64,000 nucleotides of DNA from AC-32 sp963755635. Lineage in GTDB: Bacteria; Actinomycetota; Thermoleophilia; Gaiellales; Gaiellaceae. The notes under the pieces are model-generated. The model saw only the letters and a list, made by a program, of their open reading frames with translations, was not told the DNA's origin and did no database searches. Numbering within the stretch: position 1 is the stretch's first letter; each line of letters opens with the position of its first letter. The stretch spans positions 26,592 to 90,591 of the forward strand of contig CAVWKS010000037.1 of assembly GCA_963755635.1 (NCBI GenBank). Direction: 5' to 3'. Shown piece after piece: positions 16,329-24,756 of the stretch. The position numbers and the translations under genes were made by a program.

Positions 16329-16792
16329 GGCCGCGAGAGGCGGTCGGGGCCGCGCTGGCGCTCGGCGGGCGGCTCGTCGTGCGCGCCGGTCTGGCTGCTC
16401 TGTTCCTCGAGCCTTCGAGCCCGCTCCTGGGCGGCCGGCTCGAGGCCGCTACGGAGCTCCTGCTCCTCAGCGGTTCGGGCCGGGTCGTCGGGGAGCAGCT
16501 CGCCGTAGCCCTCCGTCTCGGGCGCCGGGTCGCCGGCCGCGAGGCCGTAGTGCTCGGCCACAGCCTGCTCGTCGACTTTCCCGTCGTCGAGCTTGGGCGA
16601 GCGGTCGACGACGGTCTCGGAGACCGTCAAGCGGACGACCTTGTCCGACTCGTCGGTCTCGGCGAACACCTTCGGGACCGCGTGCTTGTGCTTGATCAGG
16701 AGCCCGCGCTCGACGATCAGGTTGTCGCCCTTGACCTCGACTACCTGGCCGACCTTCTGGTCGTCGCTCGAAATTACTTCGTAGCCTTCCAT
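16325..16792 (-). CDS. PRC-barrel/DUF2171-like protein
   Basis: 155 residues. The N-terminal 70 form a small beta-barrel like PRC or DUF2171 (GYEVISSDDQKVGQVVEVKG, LIVERGLLIKHKHAVPK). The C-terminal half is charged, low-complexity and probably disordered (EEQELRSGLEPAAQERARRLEEQ). Such proteins are common stress-associated genes of unknown function in soil actinobacteria. It is divergent from the SigR-like gene, so the SigR-type promoter sits in its upstream region. Confidence 0.65.
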   Translation of the reverse strand: MEGYEVISSDDQKVGQVVEVKGDNLIVERGLLIKHKHAVPKVFAETDESDKVVRLTVSETVVDRSPKLDDGKVDEQAVAEHYGLAAGDPAPETEGYGELLPDDPARTAEEQELRSGLEPAAQERARRLEEQSSQTGAHDEPPAERQRGPDRLSRP

Positions 16793-16807
16793 CCCCTTGG
16801 GCTACCC

Positions 16808-16834
16808 GGGAATGGACAGGCCGCAAACCTCGTT
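16808..16834 (+). promoter_or_regulatory. SigR-type promoter (GGGAAT-N18-GTT) upstream of sigR
   Basis: GGGAAT at 16808-16813, then exactly 18 nt, then GTT at 16832-16834. This matches the Streptomyces SigR/Mycobacterium SigH consensus (GGAAT-N18-GTT). It lies directly upstream of the gene for the SigR-like factor, which indicates autoregulation. Transcription would begin near 16841, so the start codon must lie downstream, fixing the ATG at 16867. Confidence 0.8.
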
Positions 16835-16866
16835 GCATGAAGAAACCGTCAGCTAGGGTGGCCGCG

Positions 16867-17451
16867 ATGAGCGACGTGACGCCCGAGGCGGATGCGAGGA
16901 AGCTCGCCGAAGAGGCGCGCGACCGCGTTCGCTTCGAGGAGGAAGCGCTCGGGCTGGCCGACCAGGTGTACCGTGTCGCAAGGAGGCTCGTGTCCACGCG
17001 GGAGGAAGCGGAGGACTTGATGCAGGAGACGTACGCGCGGGCTTTCCGCTCGTGGCGCTCCTACACACCGGGAACGAACCTGCGCGCCTGGCTGCTCCGG
17101 ATCCTGACCAACCTGAACATCGACCGCGGCCGGCGCGTGCAGCGCTCGCCCGACATGCAGCCGCTCGAGGAAGGCGACTACTTCCTCTACAACAAGCTCG
17201 AGGAGGACGGCGGCTCGGCCGAGGACCGCGTCGACGAGCGGCTCTCGCAGGACGACGCCGTCGTGGCGCTGTCGGCGGTGCCGCACGACTTCCGCGACGT
17301 GATCGTGCTCGTCGACATCGGCGACTTCAGCTACGCGGACGCTGCGCAGATCCTCGAGATCCCGATCGGGACGGTGATGTCGCGGCTCCACCGCGGGCGC
17401 CGGATCCTCAAGCGCGAGCTCGCCGAGCGGGCAGTCGGGAGCACTGTTTGA
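16867..17451 (+). CDS. sigR: SigR/SigH-like ECF sigma factor for thiol-oxidative stress
   Basis: 194 residues. Region 2: LADQVYRVARRLVSTREEAEDLMQETYARAFRSWRSYTPGTNLRAWLLRILTNLNID; region 4: VPHDFRDVIVLVDIGDFSYADAAQILEIPIGTVMSRLHRGRRILKREL. The IGTVMSRLHRGR end and the pairing with an RsrA-like gene are hallmarks of the SigR group. The ATG at 16867 has TAGGGTGG upstream and lies downstream of the predicted start of transcription; the ATG at 16837 sits almost on the -10 element and is rejected. In homologues, SigR activates thioredoxin, mycothiol and proteolysis genes on disulfide stress. Confidence 0.92.
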   Translation: MSDVTPEADARKLAEEARDRVRFEEEALGLADQVYRVARRLVSTREEAEDLMQETYARAFRSWRSYTPGTNLRAWLLRILTNLNIDRGRRVQRSPDMQPLEEGDYFLYNKLEEDGGSAEDRVDERLSQDDAVVALSAVPHDFRDVIVLVDIGDFSYADAAQILEIPIGTVMSRLHRGRRILKRELAERAVGSTV

Positions 17452-17687
17452 TGCTCGGCTGGGAGGACCCCTGTGCGAAGTGCGAGGAGGTTCTCCAACC
17501 GTTTCTCGACCGTCAGCTCGACGAGGACGAGCGCGCCGAGGCGGAGCGGCACCTCGATGCGTGCGGCTACTGCCGCAAGCGCTATGTGTTCGAGGAGCGG
17601 ATCAGGATGTTCGTCCGCCAGGCCGTGGTCGAGGAGATGTCTCCCGGCCTCAAGGCGAAGCTGGCGGCTTTGCGCACGCCGCTCTAG
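17451..17687 (+). CDS. rsrA: RsrA-like redox-sensing zinc anti-sigma factor
   Basis: 78 residues with the zinc anti-sigma signature: Cys in PCAKCEEVLQPFLDRQLD, then His-x3-Cys-x2-Cys in RHLDACGYCRKRYVFEER. In RsrA these residues bind zinc in the reduced state and form a disulfide on oxidation, releasing SigR. The ATG shares one base with the sigma stop (TGATG). The cysteine set, size and position all match RsrA; redox sensing is inferred from the family. Confidence 0.88.
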   Translation: MLGWEDPCAKCEEVLQPFLDRQLDEDERAEAERHLDACGYCRKRYVFEERIRMFVRQAVVEEMSPGLKAKLAALRTPL

Positions 17688-17700
17688 CAGGTTGCGCCTG

Positions 17701-18384
17701 TTAACAGGTTGCGCTGGGGGGGCCTGCGATCACCACTAGCCGGCGCGGGTTGTTCCCTCCCGGAAGCGGGCTGACCGCGCCGCAGCCGAGTTGTGACGCC
17801 AGCCGCCGAGCAGCTGCCTCGCCGCCCGGCTCGAAGTAGATCACCGTATGCCGGTAGCCGAACCGGTTCGCCTTTGTGACGTGCCCGATCCGGTAGCCGA
17901 AGGAGCCGACTCGGCTCGCCAGCTGCCGTGTGTAGTTGATGTCGCCGCTGCCATTGAGGATGTCGGTCGTGAACTTCCACGGCGGCGGTAGTGAGGCGGC
18001 AGCCTTGCTCGCCTGTGTCGGGCCGTGGCCGAAGCCGACAAAGAAAGCGCTCACGAGCACGCCGAGGAGCACTCCGGCTGCGACTGTGGCGAACCAGCGC
18101 CCGTGCCGGCGGCGCGGGGGAGGCTCGACCGGCAGGCCGGCCAGCCGCCGCGCCTCGCGGTGGTCGATGTCGAGCGACGTCGAGTAGCGGAGGAGCGCCA
18201 GAATCGCGGCATCGCTCGAGGGGAAGCGGTAGAGCCGTCCGTCCTCGAGCCACTCGACCTGGTCCGGCCAGAGTGCAGCCCGCTTCGCCGCTTCCTCGAC
18301 GGTCAGCTTGCGCTGCAAGCGCAGGCCGGCGAGGGGTGACGGCTGCTGGGCGGGTGATGTGTCTAGGTGTCCGGCGAGCTCCAC
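17701..18384 (-). CDS. Membrane protein with RodZ-like HTH and LytR_C domain
   Basis: About 227 residues from a GTG at 18384. The N-terminal cytoplasmic part (LAGLRLQRKLTVEEAAKRAALWPDQVEWLEDG) is a RodZ/XRE-type helix-turn-helix. A transmembrane helix follows (WFATVAAGVLLGVLVSAFFVG), then an external LytR_C domain (TTDILNGSGDINYTRQLASRV, HVTKANRFGYRHTVIYF, RLVVIAG). This fusion suggests a cell-envelope protein linking a cytoplasmic HTH to a wall-facing domain. The start overlaps the MocA-like gene by 22 bp, so it may be the last gene of the molybdenum hydroxylase operon. Confidence 0.7.
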   Translation of the reverse strand: MELAGHLDTSPAQQPSPLAGLRLQRKLTVEEAAKRAALWPDQVEWLEDGRLYRFPSSDAAILALLRYSTSLDIDHREARRLAGLPVEPPPRRRHGRWFATVAAGVLLGVLVSAFFVGFGHGPTQASKAAASLPPPWKFTTDILNGSGDINYTRQLASRVGSFGYRIGHVTKANRFGYRHTVIYFEPGGEAAARRLASQLGCGAVSPLPGGNNPRRLVVIAGPPSATC

Positions 18385-18878
18385 TGCGATCTGCTCCGGG
18401 GCACTTGATCGGCGAAATCGATGTCGCCCGGAGGTCCTAGATCGTCGCATGGAACGAGGACGGCGTCGAGGCTGCGCGCGCCTTCGTCCGGAATCCGGCT
18501 CCAGGCTTCCCGCGCGAGCACGACGGGGTGCAGGCGTATGCCGCCGTACGTGGCCGCGACGACGGGCGCGCGCGTGTCACGCCAGGCCGCGAGGACGCGG
18601 TCGACAGCGTGTGGCGAGAGGTTCGGCCCGTCGCCGAGGATTACGACCGCCGCCTCCACCTCTGCCGGCAGCGCCTGCAGCCCGCAGCGCAGCGAGGCGC
18701 CAGGCCCGCGCTCCCAGTCGGGGCAGTGAACCGTGCGGGCGCCCGTCTCCACCTCGTGCGCGCCGAGGACGACGATCATGCCGTCGACCGAGCTCGCACG
18801 AACCCGCTCTAGCACCGGCTCGAGCAAGACCTCCTGCTTCGGCGAGCCGAACCGCGTCGCCGCCCCCGCGGCGAGCAC
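18363..18878 (-). CDS. MocA/MobA-like molybdenum cofactor nucleotidyltransferase
   Basis: 171 residues of a small nucleotidyltransferase. The N-terminal signature LAAGAATRFGSPKQE is the nucleotide-binding loop, followed by IVVLGAHEV, VVILGDGPNLSPHAVDRV (metal-binding Asp) and RLHPVVLAREAWSRIPDEGARSL. It most likely transfers CMP to molybdopterin, giving the MCD cofactor used by xanthine-dehydrogenase-type enzymes, consistent with the subunits upstream. The GTG start falls inside the first strand; homologues have a few more residues, and the open frame upstream has no start codon, so a nearby sequence error is possible. Confidence 0.82.
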   Translation of the reverse strand: MLAAGAATRFGSPKQEVLLEPVLERVRASSVDGMIVVLGAHEVETGARTVHCPDWERGPGASLRCGLQALPAEVEAAVVILGDGPNLSPHAVDRVLAAWRDTRAPVVAATYGGIRLHPVVLAREAWSRIPDEGARSLDAVLVPCDDLGPPGDIDFADQVPRSRSQWSSPDT

Positions 18879-18897
18879 GACCGCCCAGGCTTGGTCG

Positions 18898-19725
18898 CTA
18901 GCCGACAGCTTCGAGCGCCCGGCGAATCAGCGTTCGCGCGAGCTCGACCTTGTACGCGGTGCCGGCGAGCGGCGTCGCGCGCTCGAGGTCGTCCGCGGAC
19001 TCGAGCGCCCACGGAATCGGCGCCACGCCGGCCAGGCCGAGACGGACGCCGTCGCCGAAGCGGGCCGCAGCCACGCCGACGAGCGGGAACGCCCAGCGCT
19101 TGCGGTCCATCGCCTTCAGGTAGACGCTCGCTTCCGGGCGCGGCACGTCGAGCTCGAGGATCAGCTCGCCGGGCTCGAGCGCCGTCACGTCGCGGTCGTC
19201 CTCGGTCGGCAGGCGGTAGAGCTCGGCGATCGGAAGCTCGCGCCGGTCGGTGCGTAGCGTCGCGCCGAGCGCAAGCAGGGCCGCGGCCGGGTCGGACGGA
19301 TGGGCCGACGCGCAACGCTCGTTGCCGAAGATCGCGTGCTCCCGGTGCTCGCCTTCGCGGGCGTGGCAGGTCGAGCCGCCGTGCAGGAAGCACGGGTACT
19401 TGAGCCGCCAGTACCAGCAGCGCGTCGCCTGCAGCAGGTTCCCGCCGATCGTGCCCATCGAGCGGAGCTGGGGCGACGCGGCCAGGCGGCAGGCCTCGCG
19501 CAGGGCTGCCGGGATCTCCGGGTCGGCCTCGAGCTCGGCGAGCGAAGTGCCTGCGCCGATCGTCGTGCCCTGGACGCCCTTCGGGACGACCGCGCGGATG
19601 TCGACGAGCGTCTCGGCCTCGACGAGCCCGTCCCGCAGCAGCGGCACGACCTCGGTCCCGCCCGCCAGCGGCAGGCCGCCGTCGACTTCGGCCTCCGCGA
19701 GGCTAGACGGCTGCCGGAGCTCCAC
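18898..19725 (-). CDS. Molybdenum hydroxylase FAD-binding subunit with a four-cysteine insert
   Basis: 275 residues, the medium (FAD) subunit of a xanthine-dehydrogenase-family enzyme. PLAGGTEVVPLLRDG and IGAGTSLAELE bind FAD; SMGTIGGNLLQATR is the TIGGN motif. Unusually, the next 45 residues hold four cysteines (TRCWYW, YPCFLHGG, STCHAREG, NERCASAHPSD), as in the beta subunit of 4-hydroxybenzoyl-CoA reductase, where such a loop binds a [4Fe-4S] cluster. The GTG start overlaps the Mo subunit by 22 bp. Electrons would pass between FAD and the 2Fe-2S subunit. Confidence 0.88.
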   Translation of the reverse strand: MELRQPSSLAEAEVDGGLPLAGGTEVVPLLRDGLVEAETLVDIRAVVPKGVQGTTIGAGTSLAELEADPEIPAALREACRLAASPQLRSMGTIGGNLLQATRCWYWRLKYPCFLHGGSTCHAREGEHREHAIFGNERCASAHPSDPAAALLALGATLRTDRRELPIAELYRLPTEDDRDVTALEPGELILELDVPRPEASVYLKAMDRKRWAFPLVGVAAARFGDGVRLGLAGVAPIPWALESADDLERATPLAGTAYKVELARTLIRRALEAVG

Positions 19726-21961
19726 GCTTCTCCCGCTCGCGCGCCTCGGCGAGGGCGCGCAGCATCGTCTCGCGGTCGACCGGGATCTCGCGGACGTCTG
19801 CGCCGGTCGCATCCCGGATCGCGTTGACGATCGCCGCCGCGGTGGGGACGATCGGCGGCTCGCCGAGCCCCTTCGCGCCTAGGTTCGTCAGGTGCGCGTC
19901 CGGCTTGTCGACGAGCTCCGCGACGATCTCCGGCACGTCGGCGAACGTCGGCAGCTTGTACGAGTCGAGCGTCCGGGTCAGCACCTTTCCCGTCTGTGGG
20001 TCGAGCAGCCGCTTCTCGGAGAGCGTGTGGCCGATCGCCTGGATGACACCGCCCTCGATCTGGCTCTCGGCGCCGAGCGGGTTGATCACACGGCCGACGT
20101 CGTGGACGGCGTAGATCCGGTCGACGACGACCTCACCGGTCTCGACGTCGACCGCGACCTCCGCCACCTGGATCCCGAAGGTCAGCACGCGCATCCCGGT
20201 CGGGTTCGGCCCGCGGGCGCCCTTGCCGAGGATCTGGCCGTCCTCGAGCAGCCCCGTGATGTCCTCGATCGCCCACGAGCCTCCGAGGTCGCTGACGATC
20301 TTGCCGTTCTCGAGCCTGAGCACACGCTCCTCGGTCTCGAAGCGCTGCGCCGCGATCTCGATCAGCTGGCGGCCGACGTCGGCCGCGGCCGAGCGGACGG
20401 CCGGGCCCATCGACGGCGTCGTCGACGAGCCGCCGGAGACGACCGCATACGGGCCGTGCGCCGTGTCGCCGAGCTCGACGGTCACGCGCTCGAGCGGGAT
20501 TCCCAGCTCCTCGGCCGCGATCTGCGCCATCGCCGTCCGCGTGCCCGTGCCGATGTCCTGCATCGCGGTCACGACCGTCACGGTCCCGTCCCCGCCGAGA
20601 CGAACCCACGCGTACGAGGGCGGGCCGCCGCCGCCGTACCAGAGCTGAGTCGCGAGCCCGACGCCGCGCTTCCACGGCCCCTCGCTGCGCGCCCGCACCT
20701 CGTGCCGGCGCTCCCACTGCGGCTCCGCGCGGCGGTAGCACTCCATCAGCTCCTTGGCCGAGAAGGGGCGCTCGTCCATCGGATCGTGGTCGGCGTGGTT
20801 GCGGCGCCGGACCTCGAGCGGATCGAGGTCGAGCTTCGCGGCGAGCTCGTCGAGAGCGCACTCGAGCCCGAACGTGCCCTCGACGAAGCCGGGCGCGCGG
20901 AACGCGTCCATCGGAGGCGTGTTCAGCCGGACCCCGCGCTCGACCGTCCGGACGTTCTCGCAGGCGTAGAGCATCTGGGCCGGGCCGGCCGTCGGCGGGA
21001 GCCAGCCGTCCCAGCCGAGCAGGCACTCGTACTCGGCGTCGATCGCGGTCAGCGTCCCGTCGGCGCGCGCGCCGAGACGCAGCTTCTGGATCGTCGGGTT
21101 GCGGTTGCCGGAGTTGACGTTCTCCTCGCGGCGGTCGAGCCGGCAGTGGACGGGCCGGCCGGCCCGCTTCGCCAGCTCGGCGGCGATCAGCGTGTAGTCG
21201 CCGGCCGCGCCCTTGGCGCCGAAGCCGCCGCCCATGAAGCGGCAGATCACGCGGACCTTGTCCTTGGGAAGCGAGAACGCCTTGGCGACCTGGTCCCGGA
21301 CGCCCCAGAGGAACTGCGTCGACGTGTAGACGACGAGCGTGTCGCCCTCCCACTCGCACGCGGACTGGTGCGTCTCGAGCGCGTTGTGGAGGACGCTCTG
21401 GGTGCGGTACTCGGCCTCGACGACGGCGTCGGCCTCGGCCAGGCCGCGGTCGACGTCCCCGCGCTCGTAGTCGCGTGGGTCGGCGACGAAGGATTTCTCG
21501 GCGAGCGCCTGCTCCCAGTCGAGCAGCGGCTCGAGCACCTCCCACTCGACGTCAATCGCGTTGACGGCTGAGCGCGCCTGGCCGATCGTGTCGGCGGCGA
21601 CAGCGGCGATCGCTTCGCCCTCGTAGTTCGGCTCCTTGGTCAGCGGGTCGAGATCCTCCGGCCCGATGACTGCTCGCACCCCGGCCATCCCACGGGCCGG
21701 CTCGAGGTCGAGCTTGCTCACACGCGCGCGAGCGTGCGGCGAGCGGAGCACGGCGGCATGCAGCATCCCGGGCAAGCGCAGGTCCTGCGTGTAGCGGGCC
21801 TCGCCGCGCGCGCGGGCCAGCCCATCGACCCGGGTCGCCGGGCGGCCGACCGTCTGCAGCGGCCCCTCCGGCCACTGCTCGAGAACGTCCTCCTCGACGA
21901 CGACCCACTGCTCGGTGTAGCGGCCTTCGACTTCCTTCTCGGTGCGGATCAGACGAGCCAT
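19703..21961 (-). CDS. Molybdenum hydroxylase large (Mo-binding) subunit
   Basis: About 752 residues; catalyses hydroxylation of an aldehyde, purine or N-heterocycle with water. Seen: RVDGLARARGEARYTQDL at the start of the a/b hammerhead domain, the MoCo segments FMGGGFGAKG and MDAFRAPGFVEG, QDIGTGTRTAMAQIAAEEL, and the C-terminal GLGEPPIVPTAAAIVNAI with the catalytic Glu. It lacks the CO dehydrogenase active-site loop AYRCSFR, so it is not form I CODH. The ATG shares one base with the 2Fe-2S subunit stop. The true substrate cannot be read from sequence alone. Confidence 0.92.
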   Translation of the reverse strand: MARLIRTEKEVEGRYTEQWVVVEEDVLEQWPEGPLQTVGRPATRVDGLARARGEARYTQDLRLPGMLHAAVLRSPHARARVSKLDLEPARGMAGVRAVIGPEDLDPLTKEPNYEGEAIAAVAADTIGQARSAVNAIDVEWEVLEPLLDWEQALAEKSFVADPRDYERGDVDRGLAEADAVVEAEYRTQSVLHNALETHQSACEWEGDTLVVYTSTQFLWGVRDQVAKAFSLPKDKVRVICRFMGGGFGAKGAAGDYTLIAAELAKRAGRPVHCRLDRREENVNSGNRNPTIQKLRLGARADGTLTAIDAEYECLLGWDGWLPPTAGPAQMLYACENVRTVERGVRLNTPPMDAFRAPGFVEGTFGLECALDELAAKLDLDPLEVRRRNHADHDPMDERPFSAKELMECYRRAEPQWERRHEVRARSEGPWKRGVGLATQLWYGGGGPPSYAWVRLGGDGTVTVVTAMQDIGTGTRTAMAQIAAEELGIPLERVTVELGDTAHGPYAVVSGGSSTTPSMGPAVRSAAADVGRQLIEIAAQRFETEERVLRLENGKIVSDLGGSWAIEDITGLLEDGQILGKGARGPNPTGMRVLTFGIQVAEVAVDVETGEVVVDRIYAVHDVGRVINPLGAESQIEGGVIQAIGHTLSEKRLLDPQTGKVLTRTLDSYKLPTFADVPEIVAELVDKPDAHLTNLGAKGLGEPPIVPTAAAIVNAIRDATGADVREIPVDRETMLRALAEAREREKRGAPAAV

Positions 21962-22416
21962 CAGCCTCCTCGGTTCCCGGTGGCGACCGCGTCGATCGCC
22001 CGTTCGATCTTCGGATACGTGCCGCAGCGGCAGAGATTCCCGGACATCGCGTGCGCGATCTCGTCGTGGCTCGGCTGCGGCGTCGCCTCGAGCAGCGCCG
22101 CCGCCGAGACGATCTGGCCGGGCGTACAGAACCCGCACTGGGTCGCGTCGGCCTCGACGAACGCCTCGACGAGCGGGTGCTCGCGCAGGCCCTCGATCGT
22201 CGTCACCTCGCGCTCGCCGACGGTGTGGACGAGCGTGATGCACGAGAGCACCGGCACGCCGTCGAGCTGGACCGTGCACGCGCCGCAGTGGCCCTCGTTG
22301 CAGGCGACCTTCGTGCCGGTCAGGCCGAGCTCGTCGCGCAGGACCCGGGCGAGCCCCACCCCGACCGGGACGTCCACCCGGTAGACGCCCCCGTTGACCT
22401 TCAGCTCAAGCGCCAC
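21961..22416 (-). CDS. Molybdenum hydroxylase 2Fe-2S small subunit
   Basis: 151 residues. The plant-ferredoxin-type N-terminal cluster motif is CNEGHCGACTVQLDG...LSC; the second, alpha-helical cluster domain has QCGFCTPGQIV and SGNLCRCGTYPKI. Both are intact. It begins with a GTG overlapping the amidohydrolase stop and passes electrons from the Mo centre to FAD. The gene order small-large-medium and the MocA-like gene downstream form a complete module. Confidence 0.94.
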   Translation of the reverse strand: MALELKVNGGVYRVDVPVGVGLARVLRDELGLTGTKVACNEGHCGACTVQLDGVPVLSCITLVHTVGEREVTTIEGLREHPLVEAFVEADATQCGFCTPGQIVSAAALLEATPQPSHDEIAHAMSGNLCRCGTYPKIERAIDAVATGNRGG

Positions 22417-23557
22417 TTGTCACCGCCAGGATGTCCGCCAGGTGTACGAGCCGAAACGTCGTCCGGCTGACGGCGCGCTGCTCCGCCTCGTCGTCGAGCT
22501 CCGGCAGCACGCGCCAGAGCTCCCGCGCGGACTCGAGCAGCTCGCGGATCCGTTCGCGTTCCTCGGCGTGCCCGTCGCGATCGGCGCAGGCGTTCAGCGC
22601 GAGCCCGAGCACGCCGATCGTGTCCGGCTGCCGCGTCCAGAGGAGCGGCGTCGCCATCGAGAGGTACTGGTGGATCCGCGCGAAGGCCATCGGCTGGGAA
22701 AACGTACCTCCGCCGCGCGGCTGGGTCGGCTCGAGCGGCTCCTCGCCGTCGGCGATCCGGCTCGCGTTGCCCGAGAGCATCCCGCGCAGCCGGTCCTCCT
22801 CGAAGCCCGCGAGCTTCGCGGTTCGCACCGCGATCAGGAGCGATGACGGCTGCTGTCCGTAGGGGTAGTCGGAGGCATAGACGACCTGCTCCGGCGAGAC
22901 CAGGTGGAAGAGGCTGAGCAGGTCGATCGGGCTCCAGACGGAGGTGTCGAAGAAGACGCCCGCCTTGCCGCCGAAGTGGCCCGCCAGCTCGGCGAGGTCG
23001 GCGATCCCGGCGTGGGCGATGATCAGCTGCGCCTCCGGGTAGCGCTCGATCAGCCGCGCGAGGTGGTCGGCGATCGGCGGCAGGCCGCGCCCGCCGTGGA
23101 TCAGGATCGGGACGCGCCGCTCCGCGGCCAGCGCGAACACCGGCGCGAGCCGGTCGTCGTTCAGCAGGAACCGCTGCGCCCGCGGGTGGAGCTTGATCCC
23201 GCGAGCGCCGGCGTCGAGGCAGCGCGTCGCCTCCACGATCGGCCGCTCGCCGAGGTCGAGTCGGGCAAACGGGATCAGCCGGCCGCCGGAGCGGCGCGCG
23301 TAATCCAGCGTGCGGTCGTTCGCCGCCTGGAAGGCGGGATGGCGGTCGCGCTCGTCCATGCAGAACATGAAGCAGCGCGAGATCCCGTAGCGGTCGTTGA
23401 TCCGCTCGAGATCGTCGTAGCTCCCGACAAAGCCGTCGATGTCGTGCCCGAGGTGGACGTGCGCGTCGAAGATCTCCGCTCCTGCCGGCAGCTCCCGGGC
23501 GAGCTCTTCGTCGTAGCCGGAGAGGATCGCCTGCGCCTTCTGGAGCACCTCGTCCAC
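22406..23557 (-). CDS. Amidohydrolase family metal-dependent hydrolase
   Basis: 383 residues with the amidohydrolase_2 barrel: FDAHVHLG near residue 30, a Lys/His in GIKLHPRAQ, IHGG, IIAHAG, and the terminal Asp in VYASDYPYG. An unusual C-terminal extension of about 120 residues is present. GTG at 23557 is chosen because longer versions overlap the divergent M24 gene. As first gene of the molybdenum hydroxylase operon it may act on the same substrate, for example opening a ring; that is inference. Confidence 0.85.
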   Translation of the reverse strand: MDEVLQKAQAILSGYDEELARELPAGAEIFDAHVHLGHDIDGFVGSYDDLERINDRYGISRCFMFCMDERDRHPAFQAANDRTLDYARRSGGRLIPFARLDLGERPIVEATRCLDAGARGIKLHPRAQRFLLNDDRLAPVFALAAERRVPILIHGGRGLPPIADHLARLIERYPEAQLIIAHAGIADLAELAGHFGGKAGVFFDTSVWSPIDLLSLFHLVSPEQVVYASDYPYGQQPSSLLIAVRTAKLAGFEEDRLRGMLSGNASRIADGEEPLEPTQPRGGGTFSQPMAFARIHQYLSMATPLLWTRQPDTIGVLGLALNACADRDGHAEERERIRELLESARELWRVLPELDDEAEQRAVSRTTFRLVHLADILAVTSGA

Positions 23558-23591
23558 CGTTTGCGAGTCTAGATGTACGATCCGGGCCGCC

Positions 23592-24728
23592 GTGGCAGAC
23601 GTCCTCATCTACGCAGACTCGCTCCGCTCGCCCGAGATGCGGCACGAGGTCCCGATCGCGATCCCGGATGCATTTCTCTACGCGGAGCGGGACGGCGAGC
23701 GGCACGTCGTCGTGACCTCCTTCGAGGTCGACCGGATCAAGGCAGTCGCGCCGGAGCTCGCTCTGCTGCCGCCGGAGGAGCTCGGCATCGACGAGCTGTA
23801 CAAGCAAGGCCTGTCGCGTGAAGAGATCGAGCAGGAGATCGTCGTTCGTGCCGCGCGCCGCTTCGGGATCGAACAGGCCGTCGTCCCGTCGACCTTTCCC
23901 CTCGGCCTCGCGGATCACCTGCGCAAGAACGGGATCGAGGTGACCGCGGATCGCGACCGTTTCGTCTCCCGCCGGCGCGCGAAGAACGACTCCGAGCTCG
24001 CGGGGATCCGGCGCGCCCAGCGGGCGGCCGAGGCCGGCATGACTGCAGCCCGCGAGATCCTCCAGCAGGCCGAACGACGCAACGGTGACCTCGTCGTGGA
24101 CGCCAAGCCGCTCACCTGCGAGCTCCTGAAGGCGGCGGTCGAGCAGGCGTTCACCGCAAGCGGCGCCTTCGCGGACGAGTTCATCGTCTCCCACGGCGCC
24201 CAGACGGCAGTTGGCCACGACATGGGCTCGGGCCCGATCGCGCCCGACGAGCCGGTCTGCCTCGATCTCTTCCCACGCGATCGCGAGTCGGGCTGCTTCG
24301 CAGACATGACGCGCGTCTTCGTCGTCGGCGAGCCCTCCGAGGAGCTCGCCGAGTACCACCGGCTCTGCCGGGAGGCACTCGAGCAGTCGGTCGCCGCGGT
24401 CAAGCCCGGCGTCGCCGGCAGCGAGCTGCACCGGATCTCCTGCGCGGTCTTCGAGGAGCACGGCTACCCGACGCTCCTTTCGAAGAAGCCCGGCGAGGTG
24501 CTCCAGGACGGCTTCTACCACTCGCTCGGCCACGGAGTCGGGCTCGAGGTGCACGAGGAGCCGGGGCTCGGACGCGGCCCGGGGGAGCTCGTCGCGGGGG
24601 ACGTGATCGCGGTCGAGCCCGGGCTCTACCGCCACGGCTACGGCGGCTGCCGCCTCGAGGACCTCGTGCTCGTCACCGACGACGGCGCCGAGGTGCTGAC
24701 GAACTACCCGTACGATCTCCGGCCCTGA
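23592..24728 (+). CDS. M24 family Xaa-Pro peptidase
   Basis: 378 residues of the pita-bread metallopeptidase fold. The N-terminal creatinase-like domain spans about 1-150. The five metal ligands are visible: Asp in VCLDLFPR, Asp in GCFADMTRVF, His in LGHGVGLEVHEEPG, Glu in IAVEPGLYR and Glu in RLEDLVLVTDDG. It should cleave N-terminal residues before proline, or act as a creatinase-like hydrolase. Start codon GTG at 23592. Divergent from the amidohydrolase; only about 35 bp separate the two starts. Confidence 0.93.
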   Translation: MADVLIYADSLRSPEMRHEVPIAIPDAFLYAERDGERHVVVTSFEVDRIKAVAPELALLPPEELGIDELYKQGLSREEIEQEIVVRAARRFGIEQAVVPSTFPLGLADHLRKNGIEVTADRDRFVSRRRAKNDSELAGIRRAQRAAEAGMTAAREILQQAERRNGDLVVDAKPLTCELLKAAVEQAFTASGAFADEFIVSHGAQTAVGHDMGSGPIAPDEPVCLDLFPRDRESGCFADMTRVFVVGEPSEELAEYHRLCREALEQSVAAVKPGVAGSELHRISCAVFEEHGYPTLLSKKPGEVLQDGFYHSLGHGVGLEVHEEPGLGRGPGELVAGDVIAVEPGLYRHGYGGCRLEDLVLVTDDGAEVLTNYPYDLRP

Positions 24729-24756
24729 GCCTAGTAGGCAAGACGCGCGAAGCGTT

